From Tetrapisispora phaffii CBS 4417 (Eukaryota; Ascomycota; Saccharomycetes; Saccharomycetales; Saccharomycetaceae), in assembly GCF_000236905.1 (NCBI RefSeq), contig NC_016535.1, positions 124,001 through 188,000 on the forward strand: DNA of 64,000 bases, written 5' to 3'. Positions 1 to 8,181 of the stretch are shown piece after piece; positions within the stretch are counted from its first letter, which is position 1; every line of letters begins with the position of its first letter. The notes under the pieces were generated by a model, which was given only the letters and a program-made list of their open reading frames with translations, was not told the DNA's origin and did not search any database. The translations under genes and the position numbers were made by a program.

Positions 1-581
1 TCTCCAGCCAATTCCTCAGGATTATATTTTAAATGTCTATTTGGCTCTTTAAACTCATATCCAGTTTTGGAACCTTGATCATCGAATTCTTGAATCATTT
101 CACGTTTCAAATCTGCCACCGGAGGTCTTCCACGATAACCTCTTCTGATATTCATATATTCAGTTTCCCCGTATTCTTCCAAGACTTGTGGTTTTCTTTG
201 ACCTTGCCATGAACCATAGTGTCTTTCATTTAGTCTCCAACTTTGGAAAACAGGAATAGTATCTTTCTCACTAAATACCTCTTTATCTGATACTTCAAAC
301 TTTTCACCTGTTACGATATAAGTCTCTTCTTTCAAACCCCACTGATTTATAATCTCCTCAATAGTTTGCTGCGTTCTTACAAGTCTTGATGTATATCCAA
401 TTTGTGGTAATGGCAATTTATTATCTTCACAATATTTTTTAATTAAGTCGGCAGAATTTCTTGCTTGATCCTTACCCTTTTCTGTTAAATTGGCATCAAT
501 CCATCCGCAAAATATATTCTCATGGTTCAATTCACTTTGACCATGCCTTAAAATAAATATCTTATAAGTTGAGCTTGACAT
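1..581 (-). CDS. GPM3: Phosphoglycerate mutase homologue, GPM2/GPM3 type (N-terminal part; runs off the window)
   Basis: Read from an ATG at 581, the frame stays open to base 1 and gives about 193 residues. It starts with the catalytic RHG box (LRHGQSE, residues 12-18) and later has the substrate-loop block SWRLNERHYGSWQGQ. Both mark the histidine phosphatase / cofactor-dependent phosphoglycerate mutase family, which interconverts 3- and 2-phosphoglycerate in glycolysis. Compared with Gpm1, about 20 extra residues (around GLKEETYIVTGEKFEV) lie between the first helix region and the SWRLNERHYG block; such an insertion is typical of the Gpm2/Gpm3 paralogues, whose enzymatic role in S. cerevisiae is doubtful. 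Its position beside DPP3 matches GPM3 (YOL056W). The C-terminal part with the second catalytic histidine is outside the window. Confidence 0.88.
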   Translation of the reverse strand, partial: MSSSTYKIFILRHGQSELNHENIFCGWIDANLTEKGKDQARNSADLIKKYCEDNKLPLPQIGYTSRLVRTQQTIEEIINQWGLKEETYIVTGEKFEVSDKEVFSEKDTIPVFQSWRLNERHYGSWQGQRKPQVLEEYGETEYMNIRRGYRGRPPVADLKREMIQEFDDQGSKTGYEFKEPNRHLKYNPEELAG

Positions 582-1173
582 ATTTTGTAATAGACTATTT
601 TTGTTTACTTTATTCACACACACACATATATATATTCAACTGTTTTCTATGCCCTGAAGTTTTCAAATAAAATCGTAATTCTGTAAAATTAACAACTTAC
701 AAATTTTAAATCCATAGATTTTGAAATCAACTTATCACTCCTAACAACTCAAATAACGTGAACCACTAATAAGTCAATTGCTGTTAAATATAATTATATA
801 TCTAAAAACTATTTTAAATAAAGGTTAAGTGCTTATATTTTGAAATTATTTTAAACCTTCCATTTTTTTCACTATTAAGTTTCTTGCAACTGTAAGGCGA
901 GGTGAGGTGAGGTGAGCTGCCAGTATTTTAAATATATACAAACATCATGATCTAAAGCAAATGAATAATCAATGTTAAAGGACATTGATGCACTCTATTA
1001 GCAATTAGATATAGATGATATGATATTATTTGACTGTTGGTGATTTCAATTGATAGTTTTGTTCTTAACATATACTTTTTCTTAAAAGAATTTCATAGAT
1101 ATTTATATTAATAGGAAGCTATATAGTGATGTGTAATACGTTCAATTGAGTCATAGAAATTTAATTTCAAGTC
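582..1173. other. Intergenic: GPM3 upstream region and DPP3 downstream region
   Basis: No reading frame here looks coding. The stretch is AT-rich, with a short CA/TA repeat at about 616-635 and a pentanucleotide array at 899-916. It must hold the GPM3 promoter (reading left) and the 3' end of DPP3. Confidence 0.6.
899..916. repeat. (GAGGT)n short tandem repeat
   Basis: Three full copies of GAGGT followed by GAG, in otherwise AT-rich DNA about 320 bp upstream of the GPM3 start. It may be a protein-binding cluster or simple slippage. Confidence 0.8.
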
Positions 1174-3348
1174 TCAAGTCTCTCTTTCGATAAAGGATTG
1201 AATCATACCTGTCGCAGTCTCATCATATTCTTTTACAATGATATCATTAGTTTCTTCGTTGAAGACAGTATTTGGCTGAATGAATTGTCTTCTTGGCAAT
1301 CTTTTCTTAATGACAATGTCTCTTAATCTTGCCAAGTCTTCTGGTACTGTAGATCTTTCAATGAAATACTTTGTACCATTTTCAGCATCACCAGAACATT
1401 TATAGATGTGTAAGTGCAATAGATAGTCTTTAACACATTCATGGCCAACTGTTTCAATTAGAGAAGCATCCATCTCTAAGTGAAAGTCGGTAGGGTTGGT
1501 TTCGTTATCAAGGACAATTTTTAGAAATTGCTTACTTGATGAATGTTTTAAGAACGTCTTCATGATAGAAAATCTAGCTTGCATATGTGGTTGACCCCAT
1601 TTGCCAGTTTCTGGTGAACAGTACTCTAGAGCTAAAATACCTGCTCTTGCCATTTGTAAGAAGCCTGCAAAAATGATATTGTTTTGTTCTTCTTTTGTTT
1701 TAAATCCAAAAATCTCCAATAGTTTACGATTGGTAATCAAATACATTGCAACTAATTCTGCACGACATTCTTCAAAAGCACCAGCTAATGAACCAAACTT
1801 TGAACCCCAGGTTTCACCTTTTTTATAATAAGTGGTAACTGCTTTGCCATTTAAACCAATTGGAAGGTTAGCAAAATCGAAATTATATTTATTATCATCA
1901 ATTTCACTTAATAGTTTACCGGTACCATGTCCTAACAGTTCATGAATACCGACCTGAACTTCAAAAGATTCACTTTGGTATTTCTTAAACACTTCGAGGT
2001 CCTTTTCTTGAATGAAACTTGGTGGAAATTTAGAAGACGATTTAGCGGAAGCATTTAAAATATTTCCCAAAGACACATTCTTAAAACCGATAGTTAATCT
2101 AACATCATCGTAATTTGGAATATTGATACCAGCTGGTATACCAGATCCTGTAAAAGTCAATACTTCTAATGAAGTAAAATCAGGTGGATTGAAATCAGGT
2201 TTTTCATATTCTGCACCCCATGGTAACAATAGAATGAATTCCTTAGCGTTTTCTACCATTTCACCGAATTTCGCAGTTCTTTCTTTATTTTGAATAGCGA
2301 CTAGTGCTTCATATTCACCAATAATTCCTGATGGTTCCCTATAAGTTTCGATAAATCCAATATTAGTCTCAATGGTTGGTGAAATATCTGTAACCCAAAG
2401 CTTTTGAGACTCCTTATGAGCATTTCCTGATCCAGTTTCGAAATGTTCAATGTATTTATCTAACATCTGAGACTGAACTTCGTTTGCAACATACATCTTA
2501 GCTAATTTCAAATTTTTAATAATACCTTGCATTTCCCTTGAATGATCGCCAAATTTGAATGAGACAACAGTATCATCAGCGACAGTAACACTTCCACTTG
2601 GATATTCATTTGATGGATTTGAAGGATGTAACATATTGAATGATGCAACGTGAATAATAAATGTTTTATCGTTGATCTTTTCAATTCTTGTATTTTCAGG
2701 TAAGATATTAAATTTTGTAAAGATTTCTTTCTTTAATAAAATCATATCATCTGAGGAGACGGAATTGCCTGAATAATACGAAGATTTAAAACCTAATGAA
2801 GGGTACCCTAATTGTGCCAAGTTCAAATTATTTGAATTGACACCGTAGATGCCTTGATCGATTAAATCATTTAATGTTTTGAAATGAGATTTATAATCAT
2901 AATTTGAATTATAGTATTCATTTGTGAATTGTTCCCAAACCTTTGAATCATGAACGTCTAATTTTACATTTTTCAATATACTATCAACTAAGAATTCTTT
3001 TGAACAATTTGGTATAAATTTTGTATCACCAAACGACTTATAATTACCTAAATTTGATAAAAATTGTGAAGCGTAATTTAAGTAATCTTTATATTCAATT
3101 TTATACTGATCATTAATCAGATTCGAATCTAAATTTTTTTGTACAAACAGTAACAAATCAAAGATTAATTCTGATTCAATTGATACTTGCCTTAGTGTGA
3201 TTCTCGTACCGAATTGGGAAGCCTTTGACATATAGTGAGCATATTTTTTCTCCTTTACATCTAATAACTTGAAATAATCTTTGTTATCACCCTTTGCTGA
3301 TAACAGCATCGAGATTGGAGGTTCATCATCAGCAATAGGTAAACTCAT
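1174..3348 (-). CDS. DPP3: Dipeptidyl peptidase III, zinc metallopeptidase of family M49
   Basis: Cytosolic exopeptidase that releases dipeptides from the N terminus of short peptides. The protein has 724 residues from the first ATG (3348), close to the 711 or so of S. cerevisiae Dpp3 (YOL057W). The M49 zinc motif HELLGH begins at residue 469, and the second motif EECRAE lies at residues 526-531; both are intact. The frame is open for 25 more codons upstream, but only to a TTG. The ATG start ([15 protein letters not shown]) lines up with the known N terminus, so I use it. The gene follows GPM3 in the same orientation, as in S. cerevisiae; ARG1, the next gene there, is absent. Confidence 0.96.
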   Translation of the reverse strand: MSLPIADDEPPISMLLSAKGDNKDYFKLLDVKEKKYAHYMSKASQFGTRITLRQVSIESELIFDLLLFVQKNLDSNLINDQYKIEYKDYLNYASQFLSNLGNYKSFGDTKFIPNCSKEFLVDSILKNVKLDVHDSKVWEQFTNEYYNSNYDYKSHFKTLNDLIDQGIYGVNSNNLNLAQLGYPSLGFKSSYYSGNSVSSDDMILLKKEIFTKFNILPENTRIEKINDKTFIIHVASFNMLHPSNPSNEYPSGSVTVADDTVVSFKFGDHSREMQGIIKNLKLAKMYVANEVQSQMLDKYIEHFETGSGNAHKESQKLWVTDISPTIETNIGFIETYREPSGIIGEYEALVAIQNKERTAKFGEMVENAKEFILLLPWGAEYEKPDFNPPDFTSLEVLTFTGSGIPAGINIPNYDDVRLTIGFKNVSLGNILNASAKSSSKFPPSFIQEKDLEVFKKYQSESFEVQVGIHELLGHGTGKLLSEIDDNKYNFDFANLPIGLNGKAVTTYYKKGETWGSKFGSLAGAFEECRAELVAMYLITNRKLLEIFGFKTKEEQNNIIFAGFLQMARAGILALEYCSPETGKWGQPHMQARFSIMKTFLKHSSSKQFLKIVLDNETNPTDFHLEMDASLIETVGHECVKDYLLHLHIYKCSGDAENGTKYFIERSTVPEDLARLRDIVIKKRLPRRQFIQPNTVFNEETNDIIVKEYDETATGMIQSFIERET

Positions 3349-3634
3349 AATGTCTTGTTGTAGTTTTTTACTGTAATTAGTTTCAAATGTGTGTCTATAA
3401 CACTTCCATTTTTTATAGAGCAAGAAGTGAATGTTATTTTAAGTTAATTAAAAAAAAAAAGTCATTAAAAGTTAGTGATTTATGTTTATATTTTTAAAAT
3501 ATTTAATGCTTACATTAGTATAATTAAAGCATGGTACGTTTACACATGCACACATACACATACATATATATAGAAATAAGAAGATTTGAAGGATTTGATA
3601 TTTATGAGTATATTGATTGGTTGTGTGTGTTTAA

Positions 3635-4816
3635 TTATTTCTCTTCTTCAATCATACTTAGAATATGTGGACCTAAAGAACCCAATTCCTCGATCATTTC
3701 TGGAATGGAGCTCATTGGGACGTTGTTGTAGACGATTTCGTAGACTGCGTTCAATAATGGGAATTCGTCGACCTTGTTACATTGTTTTAGCCAGTCGTGG
3801 ACTTCTTTTGCGGTGATGATACCTTGAGCAGATTGACCGTTCAATAGTTCCTTTTCACACTCTTCAGCAGACTTACCAGAAGTAGCCATTAGTCTAGCGA
3901 CCTTGACGTTTCTACCACCGGAACAAGTGGTGATCAAATCAGCGACACCAGCGGATTCTTTGTAGTAGGTTTCGACCTTTGATTCAGGGAAGAAAGTTTG
4001 CCCGAACTTGATGATTTCACCTAGACCGACTCTTTGAATAGCAGCGGCAGCGTTGTTACCCCAGCCCAAACCTTCGACGAAACCGACGGCCAAAGCGACG
4101 ACGTTCTTCAAAGCACCAGCGATGGAGATACCAGCGACGTCTTCGATGACGGAGACGTGGAAGTAAGGTCTGTGGAACAAAGCCTTCAAGACGTCGTGGT
4201 TGACGTCGTACCCGTCACCTCTGTAGTCCTCTGGCATGTGGTAAGCGACCGTGGTTTCCGACCACTTCTTCTTGGCGACCTCCATGGCGATATTAGCACC
4301 TGAAAGAGCACCGCAGGTGATATTCAACTCGTCTTCAATGTAGTCGGACAACAGACGGACACCCTTTTCGGTCAGTTCGAAACCTTTCAAACAGGAGATG
4401 GCTCTTGCGTTGGGGTTGATGTGACCTTTCAATTGGGCACAGATACGTCTCAAGAACTGATGGGGGATGTTGAACACCAGGATGTCGGCGTCCTTGGCAG
4501 TGGCGACAAGGTCGGGGTTGGCAACCAAATTCTGGGGCAGCTTGATCTTGGGCAAGTACTTGACGTTCTCGTGGTCCTGGTTGATGATCTCGGTCAAGTT
4601 TCTGCCGTCGATTTGCTCTTCGAAGACCCACATGTCGACCCTGCTCTTGAACAAGTTCTTGTATTTGCTACAGTTTTCAGCAACGACCTTGGCGATGGTG
4701 GTGCCCCAATTACCGGAGCCGATGACAGCGACCTTGAAAGGCTTGTCGAGAGCGACCATGGTGGCAACGGAGTCCATCTGAGACATTTGTTTCATTGAAG
4801 CGGGAGCTTGAGACAT
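3635..4816 (-). CDS. GPD1/GPD2: NAD+-dependent glycerol-3-phosphate dehydrogenase
   Basis: Reduces dihydroxyacetone phosphate to glycerol 3-phosphate with NADH, the committed step of glycerol synthesis for osmotic adaptation and redox balance. The protein has 393 residues from the ATG at 4816, as in Gpd1 (about 391). The NAD-binding loop GSGNWGTT is at residues 33-40, and the family blocks CLKGFE, SGANIAMEVA, GALKNVVALAVGFVEGLGWG and CSGGRNVKVA are present. Position between DPP3 and MAM3 matches GPD2 (YOL059W), but the protein lacks the ATG-initiated mitochondrial presequence of Gpd2 and begins like Gpd1. The frame is open a further 43 codons to a TTG at 4945 with no ATG. Codons are biased and GC-rich, suggesting high expression. 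Confidence 0.97.
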   Translation of the reverse strand: MSQAPASMKQMSQMDSVATMVALDKPFKVAVIGSGNWGTTIAKVVAENCSKYKNLFKSRVDMWVFEEQIDGRNLTEIINQDHENVKYLPKIKLPQNLVANPDLVATAKDADILVFNIPHQFLRRICAQLKGHINPNARAISCLKGFELTEKGVRLLSDYIEDELNITCGALSGANIAMEVAKKKWSETTVAYHMPEDYRGDGYDVNHDVLKALFHRPYFHVSVIEDVAGISIAGALKNVVALAVGFVEGLGWGNNAAAAIQRVGLGEIIKFGQTFFPESKVETYYKESAGVADLITTCSGGRNVKVARLMATSGKSAEECEKELLNGQSAQGIITAKEVHDWLKQCNKVDEFPLLNAVYEIVYNNVPMSSIPEMIEELGSLGPHILSMIEEEK

Positions 4817-5554
4817 GGTGGTAGTGTGTTTGTTTTTTGAAGTTACAGTATCCTTTAATTCGAATGCGCGACGATGCAACGTATACTTGGGATGGTTGTG
4901 TGTATAACAGTGACTAACAATTAACAAAGTATTATACACGAACAAGAACAGAGGACATGAGAATACAAGAGAGAACGAAACGACATGCGCATATATATAT
5001 ACATGTGGATTGAAATATTTTTTTCATTCCAGATGGGATGAGATGGTGGATAGGCTTGCAAAGAATGTCTATGTACGACCTCAGAGTATACAGGGTATAC
5101 AGAGAATGAAACAGTGAAGTTTCCAATAAGAATAGGGTCAATTGGCGATTTATACCTCATTAGCGAGTGAGGTCGAGTTAGAGCCAGTGCTCGTCGGTTC
5201 GGTTCGGTGGTGGGGGAGGGTAGAGATGGTGGATGGCACGGATCGGGTACGTAATGGCCCAGCGTCGAAAGCGCAGTTGCGGATTCGTTAGCTGGCGTGT
5301 GGTCTGCCGACGGGCAGGGCGGGTGGTGGTGCGCGTGGCGAGGGATTGCTGGGACGGTGGGTGTTAGGATAGTGGTTGCCGGTCCGGGTTTCGCTTTCGC
5401 AGCGGGGGCCGCGGGCAGCAGGGCGGTGTGTTGGCGGCGGTGTGTGGGTGGTGGGCCGCGAGAGGGTCAAGTTGCGGCCGGTCCGTGCGCGAGTGGGCCA
5501 AATTTGCGCGAGGGCCAAAAGGTGGGACAGGGCGCGGGTGGGTCAGAATCCGGG

Positions 5555-5605
5555 CACGTGATGTGCACGTGTTTTTGTTTGGTGTCACGTGCATGCACGT
5601 GACAC
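5555..5605. promoter_or_regulatory. Cluster of four CACGTG E-boxes, two of them inside a 24-bp perfect palindrome
   Basis: CACGTG occurs at 5555-5560, 5566-5571, 5586-5591 and 5596-5601. The last two lie in a perfect palindrome at 5582-5605, whose half is GTGTCACGTGCA. CACGTG is bound by yeast bHLH factors such as Cbf1, Pho4 and Tye7. Cbf1 and Tye7 are natural candidates, since Tye7 regulates glycolytic genes, but the factor cannot be told from the sequence. Confidence 0.75.
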
Positions 5606-5693
5606 AGGGGGAGGGATGGGCGCACGCGCGGGTGGCGGCTTGTGCGCATGCTGCAAAACTGCAACCTGCGAGAGTAAGCCGTTGGGATATATT

Positions 5694-5730
5694 AAGACGA
5701 GTGCCTGGTCAAGGACCAGGCACTCGTCTT
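5694..5730. repeat. Perfect inverted repeat, 17-bp arms, 3-nt loop
   Basis: The left arm AAGACGAGTGCCTGGTC (5694-5710), a loop of AAG and the exact reverse complement (5714-5730) lie immediately after a TATATT sequence and 48 bp before the MAM3 ATG. If transcribed it would form a very stable hairpin in the leader. Confidence 0.95.
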
Positions 5731-5778
5731 CAGTTGCGTGGTGCTGCACTACGCTGAGTTGCACCACACCCACACGCC

Positions 5779-7560
5779 ATGTATCTGTACAAGTTGCGAT
5801 GCTTTGTCGTTGTCTCGTGCCATCTGCTTTTGCCAAAGGTAGCGCTTGCGCTACCTTTGGTCAAGGACCTTTCCGCATCTGCTGTCGTCACAGAGACCTC
5901 TCCCCAGTTGTACCTGGTCATCTCGATCGGCCTGGTGCTTCTCGGCGGTATCTTTGCCGGTCTGACGCTGGCTCTCATGGGCCAGGACGAAATTTACTTG
6001 AAGGTCATCCAGACCTCCGGCAGCCCACGGGAGCGCCAGCTCGCCTCCAGCGTCCTGGACCTGCTGGCAATGGGCAAGCACCAGATCCTGGTCACATTGC
6101 TGCTGTCGAACGTGATTACGAACGAGACCCTGCCGATTGTTCTCGACCGCTTCATCGGAAAGAATGGGGGCGGTTGGCAGGCCGTCCTCTTCTCCACCGT
6201 GCTCATCGTCATCTTCGGAGAAATTATACCGCAGAGTATCTGTGTGAAGTATGGGCTTCAAATAGGCTCGGTTCTCTCCCCATACGTAAGATTGCTGATA
6301 TACCTGCTTTATCCGATATCCTACCCAATTGCAAAATTACTGGACCACATCCTCGGTGAAGACCACGGGACCATGTACAAAAAGTCGGGTTTGAAGACCC
6401 TGGTCAACCTTCATCAGACGAACGGTATCGAGCGACTCACTAGAGATGAAGTCACCATCATCAGTGCCGTCCTCGACTTGAAAGACAAGAAAGTGTCGGA
6501 GATAATGACGCCAATCGATAAGGTATTCACTTTATCGTCCGCTACCGTCCTAGACGAGGACACTGTTAACGTCATCCTGAACTCAGGTTTCTCAAGAATC
6601 CCTATCTACTTGCCGAACGATCCAAACAACTTCATCGGTATGCTGCTGGTAAAGATTCTGATCTCTTACGATCCAGAGGACTCGCTTAGACTGTCGGAGT
6701 TCCCGTTGGCAACGCTGCCGGAAACTTTGCCAAACACGTCCTCATTGAACATCTTGAATTATTTCCAGCAAGGTAAGTCGCACATGTGCCTGGTCAGTGA
6801 GAAACCTGGAGAGTCCTCGGGCGCCTTGGGTATCTTGACTTTGGAAGACGTGATCGAAGAATTGATCGGTGAAGAAATCGTGGATGAGAGTGACGTTTAC
6901 GCCGAACAGGAACTACGTAACGAAAATAACTTTATCTCATTGAACTCACCGTTATTGAAAAGTAAATTTCGTACCAACACCACTTCGTACTCGTCGTTAC
7001 CAAAATTCACAGATAGAACTGCAGCTGCAAATGAAGTTGCACAAAGACAAGGGCTCTTATTAAAGAAAACGAGTTCTTCCAAAACGCCAGTACAAGATGG
7101 CGTAATAAACCATGCTGCTCACAACAAATTGCCATCGAATATGGCATCGAATCCATTAAAAGATGAACCTTCCTTTGTGAAGATTAAAAGAAACATACCG
7201 TTTGGTATGATCAATGGTATCCAAAGCAACGAAAATATTAATAAAAAATCCAACAGTTTAGCTAGCATACATTCTACAAAGACAGCAAATACTGGTAACG
7301 ACTCTAACATCTCGCCGATCATGATAAACCAATCGTCGAGCAACAGTAAGTTCAGTAACAAGAACACCATCGAAAACAACAACGGCATTGTCGAAAGTGT
7401 AATTACAGTGAAGGGTGTTCCAAAGACAATTATCCAATCCACAGATATGGACTCCTCTCAAGATATGGAAGGTATAGGAGGTCTGTTACTTGTTCATGAT
7501 AAAAGCTTATTACAGAACCAAAACAGGAAACAGCATTCAAGTTCAGAAAACGAAAATTAG
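5779..7560 (+). CDS. MAM3: MAM3-type CNNM/DUF21 membrane protein with CBS pair
   Basis: Homologue of S. cerevisiae Mam3 (YOL060C), a vacuolar membrane protein of the CNNM family linked to metal-ion handling and mitochondrial morphology. The protein has 593 residues against about 706 in S. cerevisiae. Residues 1-25 are a hydrophobic signal or first membrane segment. The DUF21 domain follows, with membrane segments near 46-68, 107-125, 132-150 and 167-190 and the family block [18 protein letters not shown]. The CBS-domain pair spans roughly 235-365, starting after [13 protein letters not shown] and ending with [19 protein letters not shown]. The tail is Ser/Asn-rich and looks disordered. Base composition changes within the gene, from about 57% G+C near the 5' end to about 35% near the 3' end. 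Codons 19-28 form a perfect hairpin. Confidence 0.93.
   Translation: MYLYKLRCFVVVSCHLLLPKVALALPLVKDLSASAVVTETSPQLYLVISIGLVLLGGIFAGLTLALMGQDEIYLKVIQTSGSPRERQLASSVLDLLAMGKHQILVTLLLSNVITNETLPIVLDRFIGKNGGGWQAVLFSTVLIVIFGEIIPQSICVKYGLQIGSVLSPYVRLLIYLLYPISYPIAKLLDHILGEDHGTMYKKSGLKTLVNLHQTNGIERLTRDEVTIISAVLDLKDKKVSEIMTPIDKVFTLSSATVLDEDTVNVILNSGFSRIPIYLPNDPNNFIGMLLVKILISYDPEDSLRLSEFPLATLPETLPNTSSLNILNYFQQGKSHMCLVSEKPGESSGALGILTLEDVIEELIGEEIVDESDVYAEQELRNENNFISLNSPLLKSKFRTNTTSYSSLPKFTDRTAAANEVAQRQGLLLKKTSSSKTPVQDGVINHAAHNKLPSNMASNPLKDEPSFVKIKRNIPFGMINGIQSNENINKKSNSLASIHSTKTANTGNDSNISPIMINQSSSNSKFSNKNTIENNNGIVESVITVKGVPKTIIQSTDMDSSQDMEGIGGLLLVHDKSLLQNQNRKQHSSSENEN
5833..5860. repeat. Perfect inverted repeat inside the first codons of MAM3
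   Basis: Arms CCAAAGGTAGCGC (5833-5845) and its exact reverse complement (5848-5860) flank a 2-nt loop. It covers codons 19-28 ([10 protein letters not shown]) at the end of the predicted signal segment. Confidence 0.95.
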
Positions 7561-8181
7561 TTCTCAGACCAACCACTGCATCAAATTAGGGTAGCATCTA
7601 ATTCCCTTTTTTATTTCCTCTCATGCACACATAAAACAAAAATATTTATTTTAAATACAAGATAGTCAAAAATCAATTTTATTTATTCTTTTAAAGAATC
7701 TCATATTCAAAACGGGAGAATAAACATTCCCATACATATATATATCTGAAAGCTTCAACAAATAAACAAAAAATCTTAAATAAAAGTCAATCAAACTCAT
7801 TATTGTCATCTATTGTACTTTGGTTGTCTCATCTTATACATCTCATGTTGTTCGTTTCTTTAATGACCGCAACTGAATTTTTTATACAAGGCACGAACGA
7901 GTCGTTCCCTCAGATCAAACTTAATTCGATTCCAACTGGTAAGAGTTTGAGATCTCATTTACAATAATGTATTAGATGTTCTGAAACTTATTCGTATTTA
8001 AGACTTCATCATGTTATTGGTAACCCTATGTATCTCAGACATTTTTGCTTTTGCTTTTTATAACAGTTAATCCCAAATCAAGATACATACTACTAAAAAC
8101 CTGTTGCAGTCATAGTCTATCGCTACAAGAAAATTTTTCCCCACAAAGAATTTACACTCTGGTTTGACTTATATATCAGCA
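7561..8181. other. Intergenic: MAM3 3' region and kinase promoter
   Basis: AT-rich, with no plausible coding frame. Repeated TATATA sequences near 7737-7745 and T-rich tracts fit a 3' end followed by a promoter. No other signal stands out. Confidence 0.55.

Larger units (their letters stand above)
4817..5778. promoter_or_regulatory. GC-rich divergent promoter region between GPD and MAM3
   Basis: Nearly 1 kb separates the two divergent starts. About 5190-5680 is strongly GC-rich (one 60-base line counts 63% G+C) against about 25-35% in nearby spacers. It holds a TATA run at 4990-5002 for GPD, a telomeric-type Rap1 sequence CACCCACACACC on the minus strand (5439-5450), a cluster of four CACGTG boxes (5555-5601), a TATA-like sequence just before 5694, and a 17-bp inverted repeat (5694-5730). 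Long open frames here come from the base composition and do not look like protein. Confidence 0.7.

Noticed and set aside
4335..4798. Frames opposite to or overlapping the GPD gene
   Set aside because: Shadows of a GC-rich, codon-biased gene; no start context or protein character of their own.
5585..5592. Centromere element CDEI-like GTCACGTG (also near 53899)
   Set aside because: No AT-rich CDEII of about 80 bp and no CDEIII with a TTTCCGAA core beside it; better read as E-boxes.
5297..6359. Several long open frames of 60-256 codons on both strands in the GPD-MAM3 island
   Set aside because: They overlap each other and the MAM3 gene, are rich in Arg, Gly, Pro and Ala as expected from GC-rich non-coding DNA, and resemble no protein.
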